From the NCBI GenBank assembly GCA_019925795.1, contig CM034309.1:18966729-19030728 (forward strand): 64,000 bases of DNA, in the 5' to 3' direction. The notes under the pieces are model-generated. The model was not told where the DNA came from. It saw nothing but the letters and a program-made list of their open reading frames with translations, and searched no databases. The position numbers and the translations under genes are program-made. The stretch comes from Dendrobium chrysotoxum (lineage: Eukaryota; Streptophyta; Magnoliopsida; Asparagales; Orchidaceae). Shown here in pieces: positions 23,111 through 36,016 of the stretch (position 1 is its first letter; each line of letters opens with the position of its first letter).

Positions 23111-24540
23111 ATTTTTTTGTGAGCTAAAAAATTTGAGTTAGTACAGTATATGTTTCGTATCTTAGTAGTGTATAGGGATGTAAATGAGTCGAGTAAAGTT
23201 GAATATATGTCTAATCGAACTAAGCTTGTTTAGATGTTATTGAGCTCGAGCTCCTTTATAAAGCTCGAGCTTGACTAGTTAAAAAATTCATAGGCTTGAG
23301 CTCATTTAGAAAGATCAAATTTGACTCGATTGTTGAGCTCGATTTCTTAATTTTAAATTAAAATTGTTTCATTTTTTAAGAGTTTTTAATTTTAATATAA
23401 AATTTATTTAAATTTATTAAAATATATTATATAATACTAATTTAAATTAATTATTAAATACATTTTAATTTAATCAAGCGGCTCAACGAGCTTTCGAGTT
23501 GAGCCAGGCTCGAGCTCGAGCTCGACTCGTGAGCTCGTTAACGAGTTGAGCTCGAGCCATCTCACGAGCCAGCTCGGCTCACTTACACACCTAGCAATGT
23601 ATAAAGATTCAACACGAACAAATAAAAATAGTAAAATAAGAGAATTTTTTACGTGGAAAACCCGAAAAGGGTAAAAACCACGGGCCTAACCCAGTTGTAA
23701 AATTCACTAAGTAGTAAGTGATACAAATATCCTCATTTCTTTACTGCTGAAGAAGAGGAAGAATACAAAGATCAGGTGTCCACAGAAGGAAAGTCTAGAC
23801 CCAACAATAGGGCTTACTTTTCTTAAGAAGAATTTTAAATAGTTGATATCCACAGGCGAACAAATATACCCAATAATAGAGTTAAATCTTGTTGATACTC
23901 TAGAGATGGTAAATATATCTGATGTTGATCCTTAATGGTGATGTTGGTTATCAGCGGCAATAGCTGGTGGTGGTCGTCGGTGACGATGGCTGGAAAATAT
24001 AAAAGTTCTTCCTAGTTCTCCCTCCCCCCCCCTCTTTCAAGTGAAGAATGAGGGCCTATTTATAGATTTTTTTAGAGTGGCATGCTCTGTAAATGTGGAG
24101 AAAATCTAGGGCAAATTACGAGTGCTCCATCAAACGGTCCATTTTGATTCCCTTAATCATAGAGCTTTCGTCAAGTATTTAAGTGTCTTAATGATGTCAG
24201 AATTAAATTATCATAGGCTCATTGGATTCACCTTGTCGAGCCACTCAATTTGACTATAAGAATGTCATATTTAGAGATCATTTGATTACTCAATTAATAC
24301 TTTGAAGCTTCTAAGTACGCTTTAAACCCATGATTCGAGCCCATTTGGACTAAAATTAGATCAATTTTGGTGTCATTGGGATACATTTTGTCAAAAAGTT
24401 TAGTTTGACTTTAAGTTTTCTATAATCAGAATTTGGATGATCCCAAATTTAATTTTGAAATTTTCTAATTCAAATATGCCTCAAGATTAGTGCTTGATCA
24501 AGGTGATTTTTGGTGACGTATCATTTGTCCCCTATTTTTG
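23110..24540. repeat. Dispersed copia-LTR-like repeat, copy 1
   Basis: It aligns with 27060-27800 and more loosely with 60230-61070. Landmarks: ATTTTTTACGTGGAAAACCC, the GGGCTTACTTTTCTTAAGA block, GATACTCTAGAGATGGTAAA, the TATA-like GGCCTATTTATAG, and GAGTGCTCCATCAAA. The 'acgtggaaaaccc...accacgggc' style resembles plant copia LTR leaders. No matching coding region was found, so the class is tentative. A hAT-like MITE splits it at 23175-23595. Confidence 0.6.
23167..23603. mobile_element. hAT-like MITE (insert 23175-23595) with 8-bp duplication
   Basis: 421 bp with terminal inverted repeats: GGGATGTAAATGAGTCGAG at the left and, reversed, GCTAGGTGTGTAAGTGAGC at the right. The interior is rich in GAGCTCGAGCTCG. 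It is flanked by AGTGTATA and AATGTATA. Copy 2 of the host repeat has the uninterrupted site CAGTATATAAAG at about 27108-27118, confirming the insertion and an 8-bp duplication as in hAT transposons. Confidence 0.85.
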
Positions 24541-25115
24541 GATATCGAAGCTAGTAGAGTCCAAAAATATTTGTCTAATATTTTCAAAAATGTTACGATA
24601 TAAAGCTATAGTTTATTGGATAATTATGAGTTACGACCGCTCCTTGGATGTCAACGTAGAACTCCCCTCGAAACCGTGAATCAAGTAAAACATCCTTAAC
24701 TATAATTCAAGCTTTCCAGAAAAGTGATGCATCAATTGGATAGAAAATATTGAAGAATTTTTCTCTAAAATATTCTTCATTATGCAAAAAATGATTGTAG
24801 AGGCTCTGTTGGGCTCTAAAATTATATAAAATGAGTTTAAAATATCAAAAGATGGTCCCAAAGTTCTAAAAAAATGTTGAAATAGACCTATTCGAGCCCA
24901 AATTTATTTGGACTCACTGGGCCGACCAATCGACCTGCCACCTGCCATTGGCGTTTCTGTCGGTGGCCTACCCGTGCTGCCTTGCGCTGCTGCCCGACGC
25001 TGCCCGTGCGACGTTTGGTGTTACTCATGCGCTTTGTTTTGGTGCAATAATGGGGGTGTCATTTGGTGCCCCCCCCCCTCTTTTTTTTGATAAATGAGAG
25101 AGATTTTTTTCTTCT

Positions 25116-25117
<2 letters not shown>

Positions 25118-25155
<38 letters not shown>
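25118..25155. repeat. (CT)n microsatellite
   Basis: Uninterrupted CT run of about 18 units. Confidence 0.95.
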
Positions 25156-25157
<2 letters not shown>

Positions 25158-25420
25158 AAGAAATGAGAGAGAGATTTTTTTCTTCTCTCTTTTTACTAGA
25201 AGAGAGATTTTTTTAAATTTAAAGCTATATAACTCCCCTTCATTAATTCTTGTAACTCTTCTCCATAAATTCATGTAACGTTCTTCCATAAATTCTCATA
25301 ATTCTCATAATTCTCTCATTTAAAATCATGAAACTCTTCTCCTCCCCCTTCAAGTATAAATACCCCTCCATGGGATGAAGAATTTGCACTTCTCCTCTCC
25401 AATCTTCTCTTACTCTTCTC

Positions 25421-25649
25421 CTCCTTCTATTCTCTACTTCTTCTTACATTAGAGATATTCTACTGTCTTGGATAGACAATATCACTTATCAAGCTCCAAT
25501 ACCTCTCTTTGTATAGAATTAGTAGCTCTTATCTTTCTTCTCCTTCTATTCTCTACTCCTTCTTACATTAAAAAAATTTTACTGTCTTGGATATAAAGTA
25601 TCACCTATCAAGCTCCAGTGCCCCTCTTTGTTTAGAAGGAGTAGCTCTT
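25421..25649. repeat. 119-bp tandem duplication
   Basis: Unit 1 starts at 25421 and unit 2 at about 25540. Both read CTCCTTCTATTCTCTACT, then CTTACATTA, ACTGTCTTGGATA and TATCAAGCTCCA. They differ by scattered substitutions and lie just downstream of a TATA-like motif. Confidence 0.85.
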
Positions 25650-27050
25650 GATAAAATAAGATCAACCACCTCCTGTACAAAATGATGGTCCAAAGAGATC
25701 TGGTGGTAGTAGTACCCAGAGGAGACCCAGTGATAGTCATTGGATGAGAAAATTTTTGACAATAATTGATGGTCTGGAAGAGATACATCGATCCTTAGAC
25801 ATAGGGAGTCACAATATGCCTATGGCATTGGTCAAATGATGAAATCCTAATGAAGGTGGTTAGGTGACATTTAGATGTTGGCAATCAGGCAGTGAGCTGA
25901 TGGCAACGGTCGAGCTATATTTTGTTGGAGATAGTAGGTATGCATGCTAATGGGGTAGACAACAAATAACTTGATGGAGGGGAATGAGCACTATGTCGAT
26001 CGCAATAGTCTATCAACACAGTCATGGTACAAATTTAGTGGAGGTTTGATGGTCTAGCTATGATTTATAGTAAGATTTATTTATTAAATGAGGTGTTAAT
26101 TATTACCCCAAAAAAGGCCTGATCGGGCATGTGTTCCTCCATTGGGATTCATTACAGTGTTTAAGATGACTTTGATGAAAGCACTTCACTTCATGCTATT
26201 TTAATTTTAGCTCCTTATTTCAATGTTTAAGATGAGCGAGATTGTATGCTTGAATCTGATGTAGAATTTTGGAGACCATCAACCATGATAAACATTTAAT
26301 CGCTTTTTTCATAAGTTGATTAAGGCTCATACATATATAAATAAAAAAAGAAGTTTGAATTTACTTGTAGGAGAGAAGAGTGTCATTCAGGCTGCCAAAG
26401 AAACTCCTAAGAAATAAAAATTTATGAGATCAACTTTTAGAGAGAGAAATGACCATATTAGATGTTATAGCTCGTATATAGATCATATCATTGAAGGTTA
26501 TAGAAGAGTTCAAGAAGTCTTCAACTTATCATCAAGAAATTCAAAATCATATCCAAATGGCTCATAATAACTGTTTGATGCTCTAAAGTCTTAATGAAGG
26601 CTTTATCCATGGCTTTTTAAAGGGGATCGATTGGTACAATATAAAGTTGAGGTTATAGTTGATGGACTAACTACCAGCCAAGCATCTAAGAATTATCCTC
26701 CAAATTCAGGCAATAATAGATTTATGAAAAATGGTTGCTAGTGACATTATCACATACATTAAAAATATTAGAGATAATTTTTTTGGCCACAATCGTATTT
26801 GAGGCTACATCTAAAGTTGCTCCCTAGTCCAAATCAACTTTCCATGAAATTGATGCAGTGGTAGTTGATGATTGAGAGGCGATAGAATAATGCATAAGGT
26901 TGCCCCCAATATTGAAGGACTACCTTTAGACCTGATAATAGATCATGATAATGGACTATCTTGCTTCAACCATAACTTTGATGTGAATGACATTTCAAGG
27001 TTATAGCAAAGGTTTCTCCCTAGGCATGAATCATTTCTCACAGATGGCAT

Positions 27051-27810
27051 CAAACTGTTGTGTGGTAGAAAATTTGAGTCTATAGAGTATGTGTTTCACA
27101 TCTTAACAGTATATAAAGATTTATCAAGAATAAATAAAAGTAGTAAAATTAGATAATTTTTATATGGAAAATTTGAAAAGGGAAAAAACCATGGAGCCTA
27201 GCCTAGTTATAAAATTCACTATGTAGTAAGTGATATAAAGATCCTTCTTTCTTCACTGTTGAAGAAGAGGAAGAATATAAATATCAAGTGTCCATAGAAG
27301 GACAGTCTATACCTACCAATAGGGCTTGCTTTTCTCAAGAGGGATTTTAGAAAGTTTTTTTTTAATTTTTCTTTATTTTAATTTTTTTAAATTTTTTTTA
27401 TTTTTTTTGTTTTTTTTTATTTTAGAAAGTTGATATCCACAAGCGGACAAATATACCCAATACAGGGTCAAATATTGTTGATACTCTAGAGATGGTAAAA
27501 ATTTATGATGTTGATCCTCATTAGCGATGGTAGTTATCAGCAATAATAGTTGGTGGTGGTTGTCAGCGATAATGGCTGGAAAATATAAGAGAGCTCTTTC
27601 TAGTTCTGTCCTCTCCCCCTTTCAAGTGAAGAATGCGGGCCTATTTATAGGTTTTTGGAAGTGTCATGCTCCATAAATATGGAGAAAATTTAGGAAAAAT
27701 TAGGAGTGCTCCATTAAATAGTCATTGTTGATTCTCATAATTCCAGAGCTTTTATCAAGCATTTATGTGCCTTAATGATGTCAAAATTAAGTGATCTTGG
27801 GCTAAAAAAA
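27051..27810. repeat. Dispersed copia-LTR-like repeat, copy 2
   Basis: Direct-orientation relative of 23110-24260, sharing GATACTCTAGAGATGGTAAA, GGCCTATTTATAGG and CTTAATGATGTCA. It lacks the MITE and has a T-rich expansion at about 27355-27423 within the shared region. Confidence 0.7.
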
Positions 27811-27829
27811 TATTAGCCCGAACCTTACT

Positions 27830-27948
27830 TTCTCTCCCTCCTCTTTTCTTCTTCACTCTCTCTTCTTTCTCTCCCCTTCTCTCTCTTCTATCATGCAACC
27901 AAAATAAAGAAATAGAGGAGAGGGGAAGGCTTAAGCAAATGAGAAATG

Positions 27949-27991
<43 letters not shown>

Positions 27992-28989
27992 CCCAATGTT
28001 ACAGCACTCCAAACTTAGTGCCACAACGCTCAATCAAACTCAAAAATTTGAGAGCTTAGCACTGTAATGCTACAACGCTCCCTTAAATTCTAGAAAGTTA
28101 AAGAGCTTAATGCCACGATTTTATCCACTTAGTGCTAGAAAGCTCAACCATCCTATTTTAAAAAAAAAATAGAAAAAATAAATTTATGGCTATTATAGGT
28201 TACAATGCACTTATCTCAATTTTCAAAAATATAAAATTTTTAAGATTTTTTTGATTAAAATTATAAATTTGTGATGTATAAATAGGGATAACTTTGTATC
28301 TACTAAACTTTCACTATGTAGCATTATGTATGCTATAGATTCTAGTGTTCTAGATATTTTGGTATTTTCTTTAAAAAAAAGTTCAAGTAAATTAAAAAGT
28401 GCACTATTTTTAGCAACAATAATTTTAACCTCAGAAAATAATATTGTACAATATTTAAAGCTTCAAATAGTATTCTGAATAATCCTTGGTAATCTAATAA
28501 AATTTTAAAATTTACAAAATTCTTCAAAATCGTTAAATTTGTTGGCTACTGATTGGGCATTTTCTGAATTTTTACAAATTAGTTGTTTTCATTTATTTCA
28601 TTAAAATGTAATAAAATATGTGCTTATTTGCTTAAAATATGATTATGAAGAGTTTTGATGTTAGAAGAAGACATGTTATGCTAAATGTAGTGGGAGTTTT
28701 AAGGGCTTAAATATCTGAATATCTAATGTGCTAAACATTTGAGAGTCATAAATGCCTGAATTCTAATATTTATTTCTAATAGGAGGCATAAAGGCATGAG
28801 GAAATTCTAATACTTTTTTTTTGATATAAGAAGTATTTATTTATTTATTATTAGTGCAAATTTTATTTAATTTATGTGAACTACTAGCATTACTCAGTTC
28901 ACTACAATAGTCTGCTATTAATTACTTTTAATTTAGTAAATGTATAAAAGGTTAATTATTCAAAATTTAGATCGATGAGTATGACTTAT
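27830..28989 (+). repeat. Ty3/gypsy-type LTR, 3' portion (copy Y)
   Basis: Parallel to 57690-59600: a CT-rich block, a TA run, 'ctccaaacttagtgcc', ACCTTTATATCT-like words, and a TATA box in GATGTATAAATAGGGA near 28277. It breaks off at ATGACTTA where the next LTR copy begins, so its 3' end (TTGTGACA) is missing. Confidence 0.65.
27950..27988. repeat. (TA)n microsatellite inside gypsy LTR copy Y
   Basis: About 19 TA units at the same LTR position as the longer run at 57814-57901. Confidence 0.9.
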
Positions 28990-29994
28990 AATAGTCTGCT
29001 ATTAATTACCTACAACAATAATCAATACATGTCAATGAGAAGTAATATACATGTAATCATTCAATCAATATCAGTATGAATATATAACTATAAAAGCATG
29101 TTACAGTCATGTGAATAACATCATCATAAAATAAATGTAAGTAATGTAATTCATGATTAGTGAACAATAGCCATATAAAGATTAATACATACTATTATTT
29201 CCTATACCCAATAGTTACAAAATAATTTATATTTTATATTTATATGAATCATAACACCCTATCATTTTTTTGATAATCATTATGTTGCATTTATCATATG
29301 TATGTATATTACTGTTCTTATCAAATACAATGTTTCAAATATCAATCTTATCAGCCTTATATATAGTGTCATATACCATTATGTGCATGCATATGATATA
29401 GTTTATAAATATCATATAATTCATATATATCATGTGTTCTTATATCAATCTTATCAGTCATATCATGAGCATGTATTAGTCATTTTTGATATCATGTCCA
29501 TATCATATCCTGCTATGTCACTTATGTAATTTATCATGAATGTTCATGTTATATACATATGTAAGTAAGATAGGACATCTGGCTACATCTTATATTTTTT
29601 TTGTATCCAATCTTATAGGTTGACCCTATAAAAATTATTCTCAATCATATCAGTCATGTCTCCAAAAATCAATCTTATATCACAAATCATAAGTCAAGTG
29701 GCTTTTATATAAGAAGTCATCACTTCCTACCTGTTGGAGCATCATATCATATCTACCAATATCTTTATATCTCCATTTTCATATCATCTAGGATTACATT
29801 ACAAATCATATTTAATGGGAAATCCATTGGCCCACTCTCTTGTACAGGATAACATGTCTCTAACTAATCTAAATAACTCAATTATTTTTAGCTAACCTTT
29901 CTTACCTTTGTATATATTTTGCATCATATAGATCATAATAGTAAACATCATATACATTTAATGTAATTATCAATATGCTCATCAATATTCCTAT
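28990..29994 (+). repeat. Ty3/gypsy-type LTR copy X, left part
   Basis: AT-rich sequence that aligns in order with 62900-63930 (shared: ACATATGTAAG, CACTTCCTAC, TAGGATTACATTACAAA, GGTAACATGTCTC/GATAACATGTCTC). It is cut at 29994 by the outer Sirevirus and resumes at 57310. The 63.9-kb relative shows the uncut sequence. Confidence 0.65.
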
Positions 29995-31394
29995 TAAAAG
30001 TCTGAGGAGGTTGTGAAACCTCAATGAACTAGCCCGAGACGCACAAAGAGGGGGGGGGGGGGGTGAATTGGTAATTTAAAAATTACTCAACAAAAATATT
30101 GATATATATATTTTTTCTAGAAAATGATTTTAAAACTAATCCAAACAATTTACTTAAAAATGTGCAGAAGCAATTGAGAATTTAAAATACTATTTCAAAA
30201 CATGCAAGTTCCCTGTTTGCAAGCCATTACCTATTCTAATTGCAGTTGATTATAAATATCAAAATTCGTGCAAAAAATTCAACTTGTAGATAATAGAAAA
30301 ATAAATTATAAAAAAGTAAATGTGAAAAGGAAAAAAAGCACATCAGAAATTTTTATAGTGGTTGGGTCAATCTTGACCTATGTCTACTCCCCGGAGTCCT
30401 TTGCTCCAGATATTGCACTAAACTGAGTGTCTCTCCTTTTACCCCCACAACAAAGAGGATAAGCCCTTATAGAAATCCCTACCACCAACCCTGGTGCGGC
30501 AGAGTGCCGGAAGCTAGGTCACCCTCCTGGTGATGGCAACGAACTTTCACTCTTTTTCTCCCTCTTAGAGAAGATAGAGAACCTCAGCTCCTTTTTCTCT
30601 CTCCTGGAGAAAGTAGAGAACCTTAGCTCCTTTTTCTCCATCCTGGAGAAGGCAGAGAACCTAGAGGACTTAACTTTTAAAGCCTCTCTCCCAAGAGAAA
30701 CTTCAAGGAATCACAAGGCCATAGGAGGAATCAAGATATAAGCAAGCCTGGAGCAGCCTTATGAACCCCTCACACTACTTCTCCCTCATGCTCAACCTCA
30801 CCTTCTTCTTCCTCTCTCACCCAAGAGCTCTTAGGAAATCTTCTCTCTCAGAGTTCCTTCAACAACTAACTTACTCCTCTCACTTGTTGAAGAGATTCTT
30901 AAAATATTGCTTAAGTATTGATCTTCAAATAACCCTAAAAATTTAAGTTGCCTATCTCTATTCGTGCAGTATGACATGTATTCGTACAGTATAAATAGTT
31001 CAAAAACTAGACCCATCCAGTACCATACAAACAGTCGTTTAGATGAACTGTTCAAATTTTGTAGATATATTATATAGTACGATCGTGAGATCATCCTGTA
31101 CGATCTGTTTAAATTTTTTTATTCGTACAGGATGATCCCTAGGATGATTAAAAATTATCACTATTAATCATCCCATATTGCTCGTATCATATAATATGAT
31201 TAGTTGATTTCCAATCATACAATATGATTATTTTAATAATCATAGTTTTGTTTGGTACGATCTTTGGGATGACCAAATTTTGGTGCGCACATATAAAAAA
31301 TAATATCCAGCATTTATGTAAAGAGAAATAAAAAAATCAAGCAATAATATTTGTTATTATCAAAATCATAAGATAGGGATCCAAGATTGCAACA
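29995..31394 (-). repeat. Outer element 3' LTR
   Basis: On the + strand it begins TAAAAGTCTGAGG (TG mutated to TA) and ends GATTGCAACA. On the element strand a purine-rich tract (AAAAAAGGGGAGAT) precedes it. It contains a G run at 30050-30063, three tandem hairpin units (30540-30665) and an array of ATCRT-N5-AYGAT dyads (31080-31260). Confidence 0.85.
30540..30670. repeat. Three tandem LTR units with small hairpins
   Basis: Units of roughly 42 bp end in AGAGAACCT, and each contains a short dyad: CTCCCTCTTAGAG, CTCTCTCCTGGAGA and CTCCATCCTGGAG. The inner element has the equivalent at 36648-36758 with different arm sequences. Confidence 0.75.
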
Positions 31395-31762
31395 ATCTCC
31401 CCTTTTTTGATGATGGCAAACATTTTTAGTTTAAAGAAAAATTAAAGTTTTTTCTCCTATGCTCCCCCCTCACCAGGTGATAAATTTTTAAAGAAATAGC
31501 GGTTTCATCTTTTTTTTTTGATTTTTTTATTTTTTTAATACAATAAAATAAGATAATAAAAAAAATAAACACAAATAAAATACTATTTAACAAATATAAA
31601 CATACAACCAAACACATATTCTCCCTTTTGACATCACCAAAAAGAGGAGAAACACTAAAAATAAGAAAGAAAACTACAAAACTTAAAAAATAGAAAATAC
31701 ATCACACCAAAAATAAACTAATAGAAAGAAGATCCCTGATCAGGTGGTGGTGGTGGTGGTGG

Positions 31763-32809
31763 TTAGATGTAGTTATGAATTGAGAAGAGTTGTCGTTGGA
31801 TTGAGGAGAATTGTTCCCCAAACCACGACATGTTAGTTTCATGTTGTTGTTGTTGGTCCAGGCGAGACTCTAAGTGATCGAATCTTTGTACCATCTCCTC
31901 ATATGGATAGAAGTGAGGTGATGGTGTTGGTTCTGGTGTCACTTGTGCTGGTGCTGGTACAGTTGCAGGACCAGCTGCAGGAGCAGCTCCCCCTTCTTCA
32001 TCAAAATCAGGCTCATCGTGCTCTTTCCTTTGATGAAAAAGAATATGAAGATCGAAAGCATCCATATAGAAGATATGAGTATTGTCGGGAGATGCAGGGT
32101 AGGTGAGTTTGTATTTTTTCTCTAAGATACAGGCTATGACGTGACCTCGGGTGACATTTTATTTTCTTCTAGTTGAGTTGAGTCAAATAGGAGTTAGGTT
32201 TTGAATATAATCAATGAGCATTTGAGCTTCATCGAATTGGGTATCCGACATTATGAAATATGTTACTAAGGAAAGCAATGGTGTGATATTGACATAGTCT
32301 CTAACTTTAGGTATGGCTGAGGTACGAAGAATATGCTGGATAACTCGTGCATTCTGGTTTAGGGAATGGACTAAAGGTTGGTGCTGGCTTAAGTATACAT
32401 TCTGGATAATGAGATTTACATCACTCCAATCATAGTCAGATCTAGATGCTAGGGATTGGGGTCTAGGTCCTTCAGTGAAAAGTTGGATGTATTCTCCTAA
32501 ATCCTCTTTTGTGATTTCTACTTGGCATTGACATACATAGGAAGTCATGGTGTAGGTCTCGGTATTAATCCTAAGGTTAGCTAGAAATTCATAGAGAAGT
32601 TCAGAATAGAAAGGAAATGCTAGGGTGAGAAGAAATTGATGGGTTGTGGAAGAAAATAGGTTCATCACCTCAAAGTTCAGGGCATGTTGATTGAGCATTC
32701 TTGAGGGAGTTATGCGAGCCTCCTTGTATCGGTAGTACGCATCTTCATTTTGAGTGGATTGAAAGCGATTGTTGATAGGGCGATGAGAGGAAGAGCCTCC
32801 CTGGGTCAA
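31763..32809 (-). pseudogene. Envelope-like ORF of the outer Sirevirus element
   Basis: A separate ORF between pol and the 3' LTR, on the same strand as pol. It is one frame from 32809 to 31763 broken only by TGA (about 32183) and TAA (about 32156). The N-terminal part (SELLYEFLANLRINTETYT, QVEITKEDLGEYI) resembles the plant retroelement 'envelope-like' or putative plant transposon domain. The C-terminal part is Pro/Ala-rich and then helical with RFDHLESRLDQQQQHE. I see no signal peptide or fusion peptide, so a true envelope function is not supported. The inner element lacks this ORF. Confidence 0.65.
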
Positions 32810-32939
32810 TCGGCTTCGCTTGCTACCTCCAGCTATTTAAAAATTTTAGGGTTGTGGGGGTCTGAGTTTGAGAAGAGAAAGAAATTAAAAGTTGAGTGGT
32901 TGAGCTAAGGAAAATCCCTCCATTTATATATTTTCAGCC

Positions 32940-33425
32940 AATCATATAATACGATGTTAGATCATATAGTATGATCAGAGGAGTTAAATCGTCTGGATGA
33001 CTTGTTGGAAAAGGTGGTCAAATCATACAATATGATCAGTATTATACTTGGCAATCTTAAGGAATTGCGTTCATCCCGATGAGTCGTCAGAATAAATTTT
33101 GACTAAAGGTATCATACAATACGAATAAGTGTTTATACAATATGAAGTATAATTATGATTGTACCAACTGAATTGAATTCATCCCAATAGATTCTAACAC
33201 GTATATCATACAACATAAATATCAGTTCATATAGTACGAAATGGAATTATTTTTGTACAAACTAAATTGAATTCATCACAATGACTATCTACACATGTAT
33301 TATATAATACGAAAGGATGTTCATATAGTACAATATCCAATAATTGAATTGTTTTAAAATGTTCGTTAAACTCTGAGCTGACACGTGTATCGTAAAGTAT
33401 GAAAAGTGAATCGTACAATATGATA
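32940..33425. repeat. Internal array of ATCRT-N5-AYGAT dyads (outer element)
   Basis: Repeated near-palindromes such as ATCATACAATATGAT (about 33007-33021), ATCATATAGTATGATC (about 32963) and ATCATACAATACGAA (33110) between the envelope-like ORF and RNase H. They are the same type as those in the LTR. Confidence 0.7.
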
Positions 33426-33667
33426 TAAATAAGTTTTATTTTTATTTATTTTATTTTTTTTAAATTTTGAAAAAAAATTTATTTGGTCCAGTGAAGAGTT
33501 TGTGATGATTAGAGAACATCTACTAAACATAAATAAAAAAAATATAAAATCAAATAAACAACATAAAATAAACACATACAAATTTAAAAACAAATTACAT
33601 GAACTTGAAGCACAAAAAAAAACTAGTTGATTTCAAATGATAGAAGAAATTTTAGATTCATTCTGAA
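33426..33667. other. Outer element non-coding spacer
   Basis: AT-rich region just downstream of RNase H on the element strand. No feature is recognised. Confidence 0.6.
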
Positions 33668-35990
33668 TCAAGCATGAATGTCTATTACACCTAGTCTAGT
33701 CCTCAAGGTGCTAAAGGTGTTATAGGCTAGAGGTTTAGTAAAGATGTTTGCCAATTGGTCTCTAGTAGGTATATGATGCAATTTTATATCTCCCATGGCT
33801 ACATGATCTCTTATAAAGTGATGCCTAATATCTATATGCTTTATGCAAGAGTGTTGAATTAGATTTTTAGATATGTAAATGGTACTAGTATTATCACACA
33901 TGATATGAATGGCGCCTACAGGTAGTCCAAGATTTAAGATTTGTTCCTTTATCTATAAGACTTGAGCAATATAGCTTTCTATAGCAATATATTCAGCCTA
34001 CTAAATTTTGCTTTCTACTAGACTAGGAAATTAAAGATTGGCCAATAAACTAATAGGTTTTTGATGTACTTTTCCTATCTACCCTACATCTTGCAAAGTC
34101 AGAATCTGAATATCCTATGATCTCAAAGGATGAGCTATGTCAAGGGTACCAGATACCTAAGTTTTGAGTGCCTAATAGGTATCTAAAGATTCTCTTAATA
34201 GTAGTTAGATGAGATTCTTTTAGATTAGTTTGAAATCTAGTACAGAGAAATACATTAAATATTATATCAGGTCTACTGGCAGTCAAGTAGAGAAGTGATC
34301 TAATTATCCCTCTATATTTTTTTCTGATCTACTAACTTCCCATTTGGGCCCTTATCTAACTAAATGGTAAAGCTCATGGGAGTGTATATTGCCTTAGCAT
34401 TATTCATTTCATATTTCTTAAGGATATCCTTGATGTATTTAGATTGGCTAAGGAAGCTTCCATCATCTCTCTGCTTCACACTAAATTTAAGAAAATAATT
34501 TAGCTTTCCCATCATGCTCATTTCAAACTCTTTACTCAGTGTTTTTGAAAATTCATCACATAGGTTTTTATTTGAAGATCCAAAAAACATATCATCAAAA
34601 TATATTTGAATAATAAGTAGTTCTTATCCTACTTTCTTGATAAAAAGGGTGGTGTATACACTACCCTTAACAAAGTCTCTATATATGAGAAATATGCTTA
34701 GCATTTCATACCAAGCTCTAGGTGCTTATTTTAGTCCATATAATGCTTTCTTTAACTTGAACACATGATTGAGAAATTATGAATTTTCAAAACGTAGGGG
34801 TTGTTCAACATAAAAATCTTCTTTAATTATCCTATTTAAAAAGGCACTCTTAACATCCATTCAGTATAATTTAAATCCCCTAAAGCAGGCAAAAGCTAGT
34901 AGCACTCTAATGGCTTCTAGTATAACTACAGGGGCAAATATTTTCTCAAAATCTATTCCTTCAATCTGATTGTACCCCTTGGCTACTAATCTTGCCTTAT
35001 TTTTCACTATTATTCCAGAGTCATTATTTTATTTTTGAAAACCCACTTTATTCCAATAACACTCTGGTCCTTAGGTCTTTTAACTAGTTCTCATACATCA
35101 TTTCTAATAAATTGATTCAACTCTTTTTGTATTGCTAGGATCCAAAATTCACCGGTTAAGACTTGATCTATGTTGGTGGGTTCTATCATGGAGATAAATG
35201 CAGAATGACTAACTTCCTTGCTAAGTCCATGCCTAATTCTAACACCTTCATATGGGTCTCTTAAGATAAGTTCTTTAGGATGACTAGATGAGTATCTCCA
35301 TTCTCTAGGCAGGTGCTTCTGAGGTTCTACTCTATCTCCTAGGTCAATGGCTTCTACCCCTTGAATGACATATACTTCTTCTTCTGGTTTAGATTCAGAG
35401 ATATTATCTGATTCATCAAACACCATATGTATATACTCTTCTACTACCAAGATCCTTTTATTAAATATTTTATAGGCCTTACCTATAGATGAATAACCTA
35501 AGAAGACTCCTTCATCAGACTTGGGATCAAATTTTCCTAAGGGTGATTTTCCATTGATTAGGATAAAATATTTACATCCAAAAACATGCAAGTGACAAAG
35601 GTTGGGTGTCCTACCCTTAAGGAGCTCTTTTGGTGTTTTATTTAATTTGGATCTAACATTCACCCTATTTAAAATATAACAAGCAGTATTCACTGCTTCT
35701 TCCTAAAAGTATCTAGGGAGAGTATATTCAGCTAGTATGACCCTAACAGCTTCTACCAAAGTTCTATTTTTTTCTCAGCTATTTCATTCTACTGAGGGGT
35801 TCTAGGGGCAGAAAAATTATATTCTATCCCTATCTCTTGATAAAAAGATTCAAACCCATCATTTTCAAACTCTCCACTATGATTATAATGAATGGTTGAA
35901 ATTTCACATCTAATTTTCTTTGTATGCAGGTGGAGAAGATTCAAAATTTCTCAAATGATACACACTTTTATGTTAGTAATCTAACCCAAG
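33668..35990 (-). pseudogene. Outer element pol remnant: integrase, reverse transcriptase, RNase H
   Basis: Read right to left. Integrase end (35990-35091): NTACYILNRVNVRSKLNKTP, HLHVFGCKYF and SDEGVFLGYSS. Reverse transcriptase (35080-34040), in pieces, including MSMMGKLNYF. RNase H (34020-33668): CDNTSTIYISKN, THE-like HIDIRHHFIRDH and LANIFTKPL. Many stops and frameshifts are present. The YVDD region is damaged. It is clearly more decayed than the inner element's pol, as expected for the older host of a nested insertion. Confidence 0.88.
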
Positions 35991-36016
35991 TGAATCTAGA
36001 ATAGTCATCTATGATT

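Larger units (their letters stand above)
24541..27050. other. Unassigned, probably decayed retroelement sequence
   Basis: It contains a short GC-rich block with repeated CTGCCCG words (24910-25030), a CT microsatellite, a TATA-like GTATAAATACCCC near 25356, and a 119-bp tandem duplication. After 25650 many short broken frames follow with no domain I can name. It may be the interior of an element bounded by repeat copies 1 and 2, which are in direct orientation. Confidence 0.4.

Noticed and set aside
30761..30946. ORF also seen at 48383-48777
   Set aside because: Outer LTR sequence read by chance; the two LTR copies explain its recurrence.
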